A stretch of DNA of 64,000 nucleotides from Stenotrophomonas sp. HITSZ_GD (lineage in GTDB: Bacteria; Pseudomonadota; Gammaproteobacteria; Xanthomonadales; Xanthomonadaceae): NCBI RefSeq assembly GCF_029543105.1, contig NZ_JARQXB010000002.1, positions 186,001 to 250,000 on the forward strand. The letters are read 5' to 3'. The notes under the pieces were generated by a model, which ran no database searches, was not told where the DNA came from, and worked only from the letters and a program-made list of their open reading frames with translations. This document shows, piece after piece, positions 46,314 to 54,786 of this stretch. Position numbers and translations under genes: made by a program. How positions within the stretch are numbered: the stretch's first letter is position 1; every line of letters starts with the position of its first letter.

Positions 46314-47237
46314 ATGACTCAAGCCGCCGTGCCCGCGACGCCCGTCGCACCGCTCGCCCCCGCCGCCTGGTTCCAGCAGTTGAACTGGGAACGCCTGCTG
46401 GAAACCTACGGCGTGCCCGCGCTCTCGGCGCTGATCGTGCTGCTGGTCGGGCTATGGCTGGCCAAGCGCCTGGCCAATGCGGTGCCGCGCGCCACCACGC
46501 GCATCGGTGCCGACCCGATGCTCGGCAGCTTCCTGCGCAACATCGCCTATATCGGCTCGCTCATCATCGTGGTGATCCTGGCGATCGACACGCTGGGCGT
46601 GCCGATCTCCCCGCTGCTGGCCGTGCTGGGCACCGCCGGCCTGGCCATCGGCCTGGCGCTGAAGGACTCGCTCTCCAACATCGCCTCCGGCGTGATGCTG
46701 GTGACGCTGCGTCCGTTCCACGTCGGCGACGTGGTGACGGTCGCCGGGCAAACCGGCACGGTGGAATCGGTGCGCATCTTCCAGACCGTGCTCAACGGCG
46801 CGGACCTGCAGCGCTTCACCATTCCCAACAACCTGATCACCGCCGCGCCGATCATCAACCTCACCGCGCAACCGAACCGCCGCGTGGAGATCGTGGTGGG
46901 CATCGGCTACGAGGACGACATCGCGCAGGCGCGCGACATCGTGATGGGGCTGATGCAGGCCGACCCGCGCGTGCTGCAGCAGCCGGCCGCCGACGTGGTG
47001 GTGTACGAACTGGCGACGAACTCGGTGAACCTGGGCATCCGCTGCTTCGTGAAGGCCGGCGACTGGTTCGGCGTGAAGGTCACGCTGCTGGAGCAGATCA
47101 AGCTCGCCTTCGACAAGGCCGGCATCAACATCCCCTACCCGCAGCAGGATATGCACCTGTACCTGCACGGCGGCGACGGCAAGCAGATCGACCTGAAGGC
47201 GCTGGTGCGCGACGCGCCCGCGCCGCAGGGCGGCTGA
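46314..47237 (+). CDS. Small-conductance mechanosensitive channel (MscS family)
   Basis: 307 residues. An N-terminal helix (about residues 36-55), a second pair (about 70-130) and the pore helix LLAVLGTAGLAIGLALKDSL are followed by the beta domain (FHVGDVVTVAGQTGTVESV; FTIPNNLITAAPIINLTAQP) and a C-terminal alpha/beta domain. It opens under membrane tension to release osmolytes. ATG 46314 has CAGGAG upstream and removes an extension overlapping the ppsA terminator. Standard MscS length; monocistronic. Confidence 0.93.
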   Translation: MTQAAVPATPVAPLAPAAWFQQLNWERLLETYGVPALSALIVLLVGLWLAKRLANAVPRATTRIGADPMLGSFLRNIAYIGSLIIVVILAIDTLGVPISPLLAVLGTAGLAIGLALKDSLSNIASGVMLVTLRPFHVGDVVTVAGQTGTVESVRIFQTVLNGADLQRFTIPNNLITAAPIINLTAQPNRRVEIVVGIGYEDDIAQARDIVMGLMQADPRVLQQPAADVVVYELATNSVNLGIRCFVKAGDWFGVKVTLLEQIKLAFDKAGINIPYPQQDMHLYLHGGDGKQIDLKALVRDAPAPQGG

Positions 47238-47243
47238 GGCCGC

Positions 47244-47819
47244 TCAGGGCTCGCCGGGACGCCCGGCGAGCTCGCCCATGAAGCGGCGGTAGTGCCGCAG
47301 CTCGTCGATCGAATCGTGCACGTCGCTCAGCGCGGTGTGGTTCGAGGTCTTGGCCACCCCGGCCAGCACCTGCGGCGACCAGCGGCGCGCAAGCTCCTTG
47401 ATCGTGGACACGTCCAGGTTGCGGTAATGGAAGTAGCGTTCCAGACGCGGCATCTGGCGGTGCAGGAAGCGGCGGTCCTGGCAGATCGAGTTGCCGCACA
47501 TCGGCGAGGCGCCGGCGCCGATCCACTGCTGCAGGAAGGCGATCGTCTGCGCCTCGGCGTGGCCGAGCGTGATCTCGCTGTCGAGCACGCGCTGCCACAG
47601 GCCCGAGCGGCGGTGCTGGTTGCGGTTCCACTCGTCCATCGCTTCCAGCGTGGCCAGCGGGTGCGCAATGGCGTACTCGGGGCCCTCGGCAAGCACGTTG
47701 AGCTGGGCGTCGGTGACGACGGTGGCGATCTCGATGATGGAGTCGCGATCCGTATCCAGCCCGGTCATTTCCAGATCGATCCAGATCAACCGGTCGTTGC
47801 CCGCCGTCATTGCCGCCAT
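47244..47819 (-). CDS. orn: Oligoribonuclease (DEDDh 3'-5' exonuclease)
   Basis: 191 residues. It degrades 2-5 nt RNA fragments and pGpG from c-di-GMP turnover in the cytoplasm. Exo motifs: DLEMTGLD (Asp15, Glu17), the middle [11 protein letters not shown] block with a following Asp, and [19 protein letters not shown] with the catalytic His and Asp. Length and motif spacing match Orn. ATG 47819 or 47810 are both possible starts. It converges with the MscS gene (6-bp gap). Confidence 0.95.
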   Translation of the reverse strand: MAAMTAGNDRLIWIDLEMTGLDTDRDSIIEIATVVTDAQLNVLAEGPEYAIAHPLATLEAMDEWNRNQHRRSGLWQRVLDSEITLGHAEAQTIAFLQQWIGAGASPMCGNSICQDRRFLHRQMPRLERYFHYRNLDVSTIKELARRWSPQVLAGVAKTSNHTALSDVHDSIDELRHYRRFMGELAGRPGEP

Positions 47820-47891
47820 GTCCCGTCCATGCAGTCCAAGAATGAGAACTGCATCATACCGCGCAAGCTGTCGATGCGAACCGCCGCGCCC

Positions 47892-48392
47892 TCACAGCGG
47901 CGGCTTGCCCCGCTTGGCACGGAAATAGTTCGTGAGCCGGCGCCCGGCCTCCTCGGCCAACACCCCGCCCTGCACCGCCACGCGGTGGTTGTGCCGCGGA
48001 TCGGCGAGCAGGTCGAACACGCTGCCGGCCGCGCCGGTTTTCGGGTCTGTCGCCGCGTAGACCACGCGGGCCACGCGCGCGTGCACGATCGCCATCGCGC
48101 ACATCGCGCACGGTTCCAGCGTCACGTAGAGCGTGCTGCCCACCAGGCGGTGGTTGCGCAGGCGCTTGCCGCCCTCGCGCAGCGCCATGATCTCGGCATG
48201 CGCGCTGGGGTCGTGGCTGGCGATGTTGTAGTTCCACCCCTCGCCCAGCCGTTCGCCATCGGGACCGACCAGCACCGCGCCGACCGGAATCTCGTCGAAG
48301 TCGCGCTCGGCGCGCTCGGCCAGCGCGAGCGCCTCGCCCATCCAGTAGGCGTCCGCCGCGGCGTCGCCGGGCAGGTGCGGCACTGCGCTCAC
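47892..48392 (-). CDS. tadA: tRNA-specific adenosine deaminase
   Basis: 166 residues. It deaminates wobble A34 to inosine in tRNA-Arg(ACG). Zinc site: His65 and catalytic Glu67 in SAHAEIMAL, and Cys95/Cys98 in LEPCAMC. HPT- and DPKTGAAGS-type blocks and the C-terminal NYFRAKRGK are typical. The start is GTG 48392, which overlaps the mntR stop (GTGA) and gives a family-length protein; the longer open frame upstream is a shadow of mntR. Translation is probably coupled to mntR. Confidence 0.9.
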   Translation of the reverse strand: MSAVPHLPGDAAADAYWMGEALALAERAERDFDEIPVGAVLVGPDGERLGEGWNYNIASHDPSAHAEIMALREGGKRLRNHRLVGSTLYVTLEPCAMCAMAIVHARVARVVYAATDPKTGAAGSVFDLLADPRHNHRVAVQGGVLAEEAGRRLTNYFRAKRGKPPL

Positions 48393-48850
48393 CGGCCTTC
48401 CTGCCGGCGCACGAACGCTTCGAAGGCCGCCAGCGTCGCCGCGCTCACGTGATGCTCGATGCCTTCGGCGTCGCGGCGCGCGGTGTCGATGTCGATGCCC
48501 AGCGCGAGCAGGAAGCGTTCCACGGTCTGGTGACGCTGCCGGCATTCGGCCGCCAGCGCTTCGCCGGCCGGGGTGAGAAACGCACCGCGATAGGGACGCT
48601 GCACCACCCAACCATCGCGCACCAGGCGCTTGAGCATCTTGGCTACCGTCGGCTGGGCCACGCCCATGCGGGTGGCGATATCGACCTGCCGCGCCTCGCC
48701 GCCATCGACCAGCAGGTCGGAGATCAGCTCGACATAGTCCTCCACCAGCTCGGTGCGGTGCGCCTCGCGCACCTGGCGGAAGCGGTCCAAATGGACATGC
48801 GCGTCCACCAGGGCGGGCGCGGGGTCGGCGGCTTTGTCGGTCTTGCCCAT
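48389..48850 (-). CDS. mntR: Mn-responsive transcriptional regulator MntR (DtxR family)
   Basis: 153 residues. The winged HTH ([20 protein letters not shown], then [20 protein letters not shown]) is followed by the metal-binding dimerisation domain ([26 protein letters not shown]). Several Glu and His residues there match MntR metal ligands. With Mn bound it represses mntH. It is divergent from mntH across a 135-bp region that holds a probable MntR operator, so autoregulation is possible. Confidence 0.92.
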   Translation of the reverse strand: MGKTDKAADPAPALVDAHVHLDRFRQVREAHRTELVEDYVELISDLLVDGGEARQVDIATRMGVAQPTVAKMLKRLVRDGWVVQRPYRGAFLTPAGEALAAECRQRHQTVERFLLALGIDIDTARRDAEGIEHHVSAATLAAFEAFVRRQEGR

Positions 48851-48915
48851 TCATCGGTCCTGCGCTCGGCGATGCGCCGCCCGCCTATTTTGCGGCACGA
48901 CGGCTATGATGACGA

Positions 48916-48944
48916 TTGAAATTGCCAATGCTCAACGGTATAGC
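48916..48944 (+). promoter_or_regulatory. Predicted mntH promoter
   Basis: -35 TTGAAA (48916-48921), 17-bp spacer, -10 TATAGC (48939-48944), about 40 bp before the mntH start. The -10 forms the left arm of the MntR-type operator, consistent with repression by promoter occlusion. Confidence 0.65.
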
Positions 48945-48954
48945 TCCTGCTATA
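48939..48954. promoter_or_regulatory. Probable MntR operator (TATAGCTCCTGCTATA)
   Basis: Perfect inverted repeat, two 6-bp arms (TATAGC/GCTATA) with a 4-bp spacer. The half-site ATAGC-N4-GCTAT is that of enterobacterial MntR boxes. It overlaps the predicted mntH -10 and lies between mntR and mntH. Confidence 0.75.
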
Positions 48955-48985
48955 TGATGCGTCCATACCCGTCCCGGCCTGCCCG

Positions 48986-50320
48986 ATGCCCCAGGATGCC
49001 GCCCCCTTGAAGACCCGCTGGCCCTCGGCCGCGCCCAGCCTGGGCGAGATGCACCGCAGCGTGCCGGTGCCGACCGGCGGGCGCTGGTGGACGCGCCTGC
49101 TCGCCTTCCTCGGCCCGGGCTACATGGTGTCGGTCGGCTACATGGACCCGGGCAACTGGGCCACGGATATCGCCGGCGGCTCGCACTTCGGCTACCTGCT
49201 GCTGTCGGTCATCCTGCTGTCCAACGTGATGGCCATCGTGCTGCAGGCGCTCTCGGCGCGGCTGGGCATCGGCAGCGGCATGGACCTGGCGCAGGCCTGC
49301 CGCGCGCACTATTCGCGGCCGGTGAACCTGGGCCTGTGGGCGATCTGCGAGGCAGCCATCATCGCCTGCGACCTGGCCGAGGTGATCGGCACCGCGATCG
49401 CCCTCAAGCTGCTGTTCGGCGTGCCGCTGCTGTGGGGCGCGATCATCACCGCGGTGGACGTGGTGCTGGTGCTGTTCCTGATGAACCGCGGCTTCCGCGC
49501 GCTGGAGGCCTTCGTGATCGCGCTGCTGGCGATCATCTTCGTCTGCTTCGCCATCCAGATATTCATCGCCGCGCCGCCCGTGGCCGCGGTGCTGGGCGGT
49601 TTCATCCCGCGTGCGCAGGTCGTTACCGACCCGACGGCGCTGTACATCGCCATCGGCATCCTGGGCGCGACGGTGATGCCGCACAACCTCTACCTGCACT
49701 CTTCCATCGTGCAGACCCGCGCCTTTGCGCGCACCGACGAAGGCCGCCGCTCGGCGCTGCGCTGGGCGGTCACCGACAGCACCCTGGCGCTGATGCTGGC
49801 GCTCTGCATCAACGCGGCAATCCTGATCCTGGCGGCGGCGGTGTTCCATGCCAACGGCCGCCTGGACGTGCAGGAGATCGAGCAGGCCTACGAACTGCTG
49901 GCGCCGATGCTGGGCGTGGGCCTGGCCTCGACGTTGTTCGCCGTGGCCCTGCTCGCCTCCGGCGTCAATTCCACCGTCACCGCCACGCTCGCCGGGCAGA
50001 TCGTGATGGAGGGCTTCCTGCACCTGCGCCTGAAGCCCTGGATGCGCCGGCTGCTGACGCGCGGCATCGCCATCGTGCCGGTGGTGGTGGTCACCGCCGT
50101 GTACGGCGATGCGGGCACCGCGCGCTTGCTGGTGCTGAGCCAGGTCATCCTGTCGATGCAGCTCCCCTTCGCCGTCGTGCCGCTGGTGCGCTTCGTGTCC
50201 GACCGCACGCTGATGGGCGCGCTGGTCGCTCCGCGCTGGCTGGTGCACGTGGCCTGGGCGATGGCCGCGCTGATCATCGCGCTCAACCTCAAGCTGCTGA
50301 CCGACACCTTCCTGCACTGA
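48986..50320 (+). CDS. mntH: Nramp-family Mn(II)/H+ symporter
   Basis: 444 residues with eleven predicted helices. The metal-binding motif DPGN ([18 protein letters not shown]) is in helix 1 and [15 protein letters not shown] in helix 6, both Nramp hallmarks. It imports Mn(II), and some Fe(II), with protons, supporting Mn enzymes under oxidative stress. It has its own promoter with an overlapping MntR operator and is divergent from mntR. ATG 48986 is the natural start. Confidence 0.95.
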   Translation: MPQDAAPLKTRWPSAAPSLGEMHRSVPVPTGGRWWTRLLAFLGPGYMVSVGYMDPGNWATDIAGGSHFGYLLLSVILLSNVMAIVLQALSARLGIGSGMDLAQACRAHYSRPVNLGLWAICEAAIIACDLAEVIGTAIALKLLFGVPLLWGAIITAVDVVLVLFLMNRGFRALEAFVIALLAIIFVCFAIQIFIAAPPVAAVLGGFIPRAQVVTDPTALYIAIGILGATVMPHNLYLHSSIVQTRAFARTDEGRRSALRWAVTDSTLALMLALCINAAILILAAAVFHANGRLDVQEIEQAYELLAPMLGVGLASTLFAVALLASGVNSTVTATLAGQIVMEGFLHLRLKPWMRRLLTRGIAIVPVVVVTAVYGDAGTARLLVLSQVILSMQLPFAVVPLVRFVSDRTLMGALVAPRWLVHVAWAMAALIIALNLKLLTDTFLH

Positions 50321-50372
50321 GCCGGCGCGCCCGGCTACAGTACGGGCCTGGACCCCGGCCGGAGTTTCGCAG

Positions 50373-51560
50373 ATGCCCGCTTCCCTGCCCGCCGACGCCC
50401 TGCTGCGCCAACGCGACGGGCATCACGCGCGGGTGACCTATGTCGAGCTGTTCTTCGACCTCGTCTATGTATTCGCCGTCACCCAGGTCAGCCACCTGCT
50501 GCTGCACCACCTCGATGCGCTCGGGGCGCTGCAGACGCTGATCGTCTGGTTCGCGGTGTGGCTGGGCTGGCAGTACACCTGCTGGGCCAGCAACTGGTTC
50601 GACCCGGACAAGCCGGCGATCCGCGGGCTGATGTTCGCGATGATGCTGCTGGCGATGCTGATGGCCGCGGCGATCCCGGAGGCCTTCGGCGAACGCGCCC
50701 TGGTGTTCGCCGGCAGCTACGTGGCGATCCAGTTCGGGCGCACCGTCTACCTGCGCTGGCTGCTGCGCGGCGGGCACGCACTGGCGCCGAACTACAGCCG
50801 CATGGTGGGCTGGCTCGGGATCTCGGCGGTGTGCTGGATCGCCGGCGCGCTGGCGCCTTCGCTGCCTTGGCGGATGGCGTGGTGGATCGTGGCGATCCTG
50901 TGCGAGTACGGCTCGCCGATGTTCGGCTTCGCGCTGCCCGGCCTGGGGCGATCGCGCACTTCGGAATGGACCATCGAGGGCGGACACCTGGCCGAACGCT
51001 GCCAGCTGTTCGTGATCGTCGCGCTCGGCGAGACGCTGCTGGCCAGCGGCGCCACGCTGGCCGACAGCACGCAGTGGCGGGCGGACGTGCTCTCAGCGCT
51101 GGCCGCCACCTTCTTCGGCACGCTCGCCTTGTGGTGGCTGTATTTCGGCACCTCCAGCGAGGCGGCCACGCGGCGCATCACCCACTCGGACGACCCCGGC
51201 CGGCTCGGCGCGCAGTTCCACTACGTGCACGCCATCCTGGTCGCCGGCATCATCGTCAACGCGGTGGGCAACGACCTGGTGCTCGCCCATCCGCACGGCT
51301 ACCCGGACGCGGGGCAGATCGGCGCCCTGCTCGCCGGTCCGGCGATCTACCTGCTGGGCAGCGCCATCTACAAGCGCGTGGTCTACGGGCAGTTGCCGCG
51401 TTCGCACCTGGTGGCGGCGCTGCTGCTGGCGGCGATGGCGCCCTGGGCGTGGCGTTTCGACCTGCTGACGCTGGGCTGGACGACGACCGCGCTGCTGGGC
51501 GTCATCGGCTTGTGGGAAATGCGCGCCGTGCGCAGGCACGCCCACGCGCAAGCGCGGTGA
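50373..51560 (+). CDS. LtrA-family membrane protein
   Basis: 395 residues. The N-terminal block RVTYVELFFDLVYVFAVTQV, then GWQYTCWASNWFDPD, and the late HLAERCQLFVIVALGETLLA are the family core of low-temperature-requirement-A proteins. About ten to eleven membrane helices. LtrA was described in Listeria; molecular function is unknown. It is 52 bp downstream of mntH in the same direction and may be co-transcribed. Confidence 0.88.
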   Translation: MPASLPADALLRQRDGHHARVTYVELFFDLVYVFAVTQVSHLLLHHLDALGALQTLIVWFAVWLGWQYTCWASNWFDPDKPAIRGLMFAMMLLAMLMAAAIPEAFGERALVFAGSYVAIQFGRTVYLRWLLRGGHALAPNYSRMVGWLGISAVCWIAGALAPSLPWRMAWWIVAILCEYGSPMFGFALPGLGRSRTSEWTIEGGHLAERCQLFVIVALGETLLASGATLADSTQWRADVLSALAATFFGTLALWWLYFGTSSEAATRRITHSDDPGRLGAQFHYVHAILVAGIIVNAVGNDLVLAHPHGYPDAGQIGALLAGPAIYLLGSAIYKRVVYGQLPRSHLVAALLLAAMAPWAWRFDLLTLGWTTTALLGVIGLWEMRAVRRHAHAQAR

Positions 51561-51572
51561 CGCGCCGAAGCC

Positions 51573-52013
51573 TCAGCTTCGCGCCGCGGGGCCGCTGACC
51601 GCTTCCGGGGCAGTCTTCGAAGACGCCTTGCGCCTGGCGGCGGCCGTGGTGGCGTCGCAATGCGCTTCCATCGGCGGCAACTGCTGCTGGTCCGCGCGGT
51701 AGCGCTCGCCCCATTCGCGCAGGCTGAGCATCACCGGCGCGAGCGTGCGTGCCAGCGGCGTGGCCTCGTACTCCACGCGTGGCGGCACTTGCGCGTAGAC
51801 ATGGCGAAACACCAGTCCATCCGCCTCCAGCTCGCGCAACTGCAGCGTCAGCATGCGCTGGGTGGCGCTGGGTATGAGCCGGGTCAGCTCCATGAAGCGC
51901 TTCTTGCCGCTGAGTACATGGAACAGCAGCAACGGTTTCCACACGCCGCCGATGATCGAGAGCGTCAGCTCCACCGCACAGCCACTTTTGGGGTCCAGTC
52001 GTTTCGGGCGCAT
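51573..52013 (-). CDS. HxlR-family transcriptional regulator
   Basis: 146 residues. The winged HTH starts GCAVELTLSIIGGVWKPLLL with the conserved N-terminal Cys, followed by LIPSATQRMLTLQLRELEAD and FRHVYAQVPPRVEYEATPLA, all typical. ATG 52013 begins this core; the upstream frame extends through the promoter region. Divergent from the AcuI-like/SDR pair across a 123-bp gap, it is the likely regulator of that pair. HxlR proteins often sense electrophiles or aldehydes through a conserved Cys. Confidence 0.88.
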   Translation of the reverse strand: MRPKRLDPKSGCAVELTLSIIGGVWKPLLLFHVLSGKKRFMELTRLIPSATQRMLTLQLRELEADGLVFRHVYAQVPPRVEYEATPLARTLAPVMLSLREWGERYRADQQQLPPMEAHCDATTAAARRKASSKTAPEAVSGPAARS

Positions 52014-52075
52014 GATGATGCTCGGCAGGTGCCAGTAGGCACATAATGGATAGTACCCGCGATAATTGTGCGTTC

Positions 52076-52104
52076 TTACGAGCAACGCCGCACGGACCTA
52101 TAGT
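52076..52104 (+). promoter_or_regulatory. Candidate promoter of the AcuI-like/SDR pair
   Basis: -35-like TTACGA (52076-52081), 17-bp spacer, -10 TATAGT (52099-52104), about 33 bp before the AcuI-like start. It lies in the divergent region shared with HxlR. Confidence 0.5.
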
Positions 52105-52136
52105 CGCACCCGCTTCCCCCAGAAGGAAATGGTGCC

Positions 52137-53123
52137 ATGTCATTCCGTGCAATCCTCGCCACCCGCGCCGACGACGGCGCGATCCATGCTTCGCTCCAGA
52201 CGCTTGAAGACGACGCGCTCTCCGAGGGCGGCGTGACGGTCGCCGTCGAGTGGTCGACCCTCAACTACAAGGATGCGGTGGCGCTGGCGGGCCCGCAGAT
52301 CATCCAGATATTCCCGCTGGTGCCCGGCATCGATTTCGCCGGCACGGTGCTGGATTCCGAAGACCCGCGCTATTCGCCGGGCGACAAGGTCGTGGCGACG
52401 GGCTGGGGCTTGAGCCAGACGCACCACGGCGGCTACGCACAGCGCGCGCGCGTGCCGGCGGACTGGTTGATCAAGCTCCCCGCGACGCTGGGTACGCGCG
52501 ACGCGATGGCGATCGGCACGGCGGGCTTCACCGCAATGCTGAGCGTGCTGGCGCTCGAACACGGCGGCGTGACGCCGGACCGCGGCGATATCCTAGTGAC
52601 CGGCGCCTCCGGCGGCGTGGGCTCCATCGCCATCACCCTGCTCGCCGCGCTGGGCTACCGCGTGGCCGCGTCCACCGGCAAGCCGGACGAGGCCGATTAT
52701 CTGCGCGCTCTGGGCGCCACAGAGATCCTGGATCGCGCCCCACTCTCGGCCGAAGGCAAGCCGGTGGGACCCGAGCGTTGGGCCGGCGCGGTGGATTCGG
52801 TAGGTGGGCGCACCTTGGCCAACGTGCTGGCGCAGACCCGGTACCGCGGCACGGTGACCACCTGCGGCTTCGTCGCCGGTGTGGAATTGCCCGCCACCGT
52901 GTTGCCCTTCATCCTGCGCGGGGTCACGCTGGCCGGCATCGACTCGGTCAACGCCCCGCACGCACTGCGCGAGGCCGCATGGCATCGCCTGGCCGAGCAC
53001 CTCGATCTGGCCAAGCTGGCCACGACGATCACCGAGGTGGGTCTGGCCGATGTGTTCGACGCGGCCGCCGAGATGCGGCAGGGCAAGGCCAAGGGGAGAA
53101 CCCTGGTCGACGTGAACCGGTAA
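52137..53123 (+). CDS. AcuI/YhdH-family NADPH-dependent enoyl reductase
   Basis: 328 residues. Zinc-free medium-chain dehydrogenase fold: VEWSTLNYKDAVALAG, the PGIDFAGTVLDSEDPRY block specific to YhdH/AcuI proteins, and TGASGGVGSIAITLLAALGY for the cofactor. AcuI reduces acryloyl-CoA, and homologues detoxify reactive enones. It is followed by an SDR gene after 35 bp and is divergent from HxlR, suggesting an electrophile-response pair. Confidence 0.9.
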   Translation: MSFRAILATRADDGAIHASLQTLEDDALSEGGVTVAVEWSTLNYKDAVALAGPQIIQIFPLVPGIDFAGTVLDSEDPRYSPGDKVVATGWGLSQTHHGGYAQRARVPADWLIKLPATLGTRDAMAIGTAGFTAMLSVLALEHGGVTPDRGDILVTGASGGVGSIAITLLAALGYRVAASTGKPDEADYLRALGATEILDRAPLSAEGKPVGPERWAGAVDSVGGRTLANVLAQTRYRGTVTTCGFVAGVELPATVLPFILRGVTLAGIDSVNAPHALREAAWHRLAEHLDLAKLATTITEVGLADVFDAAAEMRQGKAKGRTLVDVNR

Positions 53124-53158
53124 GCACCCTGCTATTCCCCAGACCTGAGGAGTTCCTC

Positions 53159-53947
53159 ATGAACACGCCCAAGCAAGTCGCCCTCATCACCGGGGCATCG
53201 GCCGGCATCGGCGCCACCTACGCAGACCGCCTCGCACGGCGCGGCTACGCCCTGGTGCTGGTCGCGCGCGACACTGCACGGCTGGAAGCGCTGGCCGCGC
53301 GTTTGCGCGAAACCTTCGATGCCACGATCGAGATCGCGCCGGCCGACCTGACGAAGGAAGAAGACCTCGCACGGATCGAACAGCGCCTGCAATCGGGCGA
53401 CGTCACCCTGCTCGTCAACAACGCGGGCATGTCGCTGAAAGGCAGCGTGCTGGAGAACGGGCCGGATGCATTGGCACGGATCATCGCGCTCAACGTCACC
53501 GCCCCTACCCGCCTCGCCGCCGCGGCGGCCAAGTCGTTCGTGCAGCGCGGGTCCGGTGCCATCATCAACCTCTCCTCGGTGCTTGCGCTCGCGCCGGAGA
53601 TGTTCGAGGGCGTCTACAGCGGTACCAAGGCCTACCTGCTCAACCTCAGCCAGGCCATGGCCGCGCAGCTCGGCCCGCGCGGTGTCCATGTGCAGGCGGT
53701 GCTGCCCGGCGCCACGCGCACGGAAATCTGGGAGAAGGCCGGCCGCGACGTGAGCGAGTTTCCGCCGGGCTTCCTGATGGAAGTCGATGCGATGGTCGAT
53801 GCCGCGCTGGTCGGGTTCGACCGTCGCGAGACCGTGACCATCCCGCCCCTGCCCGATGAGGGCCAGTTCCTGGCCATGCAGCAGGCCCGGCTGGCGATGG
53901 CGCCGAACCTCTCGCGCAGCGAAGTGCCGGCCCGTTATCGCAGTTGA
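53159..53947 (+). CDS. Short-chain dehydrogenase/reductase
   Basis: 262 residues. TGASAGIG cofactor motif, NNAGMS, and the catalytic Ser-Tyr-Lys in NLSSVLALAPEMFEGVYSGT (Tyr, then Lys in GTKAY). ATG 53159 has GAGGAG about 6 bp upstream and gives a complete SDR; the much longer open frame upstream only shadows the AcuI-like gene. Probably co-transcribed with the enoyl reductase. Substrate is unknown; carbonyl detoxification fits the neighbourhood. Confidence 0.88.
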   Translation: MNTPKQVALITGASAGIGATYADRLARRGYALVLVARDTARLEALAARLRETFDATIEIAPADLTKEEDLARIEQRLQSGDVTLLVNNAGMSLKGSVLENGPDALARIIALNVTAPTRLAAAAAKSFVQRGSGAIINLSSVLALAPEMFEGVYSGTKAYLLNLSQAMAAQLGPRGVHVQAVLPGATRTEIWEKAGRDVSEFPPGFLMEVDAMVDAALVGFDRRETVTIPPLPDEGQFLAMQQARLAMAPNLSRSEVPARYRS

Positions 53948-54021
53948 AGCGGCGGGGTCCGCTCACGCGCGCATGATCGGCATGCGCGCGCGGGCGTGGA
54001 CGCCTGTGCCTTCGCCACGCG

Positions 54022-54786
54022 CTACATGCCGCGAAAACGATGCACGAACGCGGTGCTGACCGGCAGCAATTCGTCGCGCCCCTTCAGGCGCAGCGCCGCG
54101 CGGCCCAGTTCGTCCTTGCGCAGCCGTTCGATCGCCGCGACGCGGACGACGATGCCGCGGTGTACCTGCCAGAACATGTCTGGATCAAGCCCCGCCAACA
54201 ACTCCTTCAGCGGGGTGCGGATCACCGACTCGTCGTTGCCGGTGACCACGCGCACGTACTTGTCCTGGGCCTGGAAGTAGACAACTTCGTCGATGCCGAT
54301 CATCCGCACGCTGTCGCCCGCACTGGCACTGATCCAGCGGATCAGGCGCTCACCCTGCGGCCGCAATCGCGCCTCCAGTGCGTCGATCGGTTCGGCGGCG
54401 GCGATGCCCCGGTGCCGCGCCAGGCGCCCGCGCAGCCGCTCGATCGTGCGCTGCAGCCGCGCGGGCTGGATCGGCTTGAGCAGATAGTCGGCGGCGTCGG
54501 CCTCGAACGCGCGCACCGCATATTCGTCATAGGCGGTCGTGAACACGACCAGGCCGCCGCCGGCAATGACCGCGCGCGCGACATCCAGCCCGCCGACGCC
54601 CGGCATCCGGATATCCAGGAAAGCGACCTGCGGGCGTCGTTCGGCGGCGACCAGCAGCGCCGACGGCCCGTCCTCGCAGGCACCGACCACTTCCAGTTCG
54701 GGCCATTGCTCGGCGAGCAGGTCGAGCAGCGCCGCACGCTGCGGCGCTTCGTCCTCGGCGATCAGCACGGTGACCGGCGCGCTCAT
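54022..54786 (-). CDS. LytTR-family response regulator
   Basis: 254 residues. The receiver domain (to about 120) has the IAEDE acidic pocket, phospho-acceptor Asp58 in VAFLDIRMPG and Lys of YLLKPIQP. The C-terminal LytTR DNA-binding domain (about 150-252) includes GIDEVVYFQAQDKYVRVVTG and FWQVHRGIVVRVAAI. It is the last gene of the serine hydrolase-LytS-LytTR unit and overlaps the kinase gene by 4 bp (ATGA), so the two are a cognate pair. Confidence 0.93.
   Translation of the reverse strand: MSAPVTVLIAEDEAPQRAALLDLLAEQWPELEVVGACEDGPSALLVAAERRPQVAFLDIRMPGVGGLDVARAVIAGGGLVVFTTAYDEYAVRAFEADAADYLLKPIQPARLQRTIERLRGRLARHRGIAAAEPIDALEARLRPQGERLIRWISASAGDSVRMIGIDEVVYFQAQDKYVRVVTGNDESVIRTPLKELLAGLDPDMFWQVHRGIVVRVAAIERLRKDELGRAALRLKGRDELLPVSTAFVHRFRGM

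Noticed and set aside
51698-51710. GGTAGCGCT half-match to the xyl-box inside the HxlR gene
   Set aside because: Only one half fits, it lies in coding sequence, and similar GCGCT strings recur by chance in GC-rich genes.
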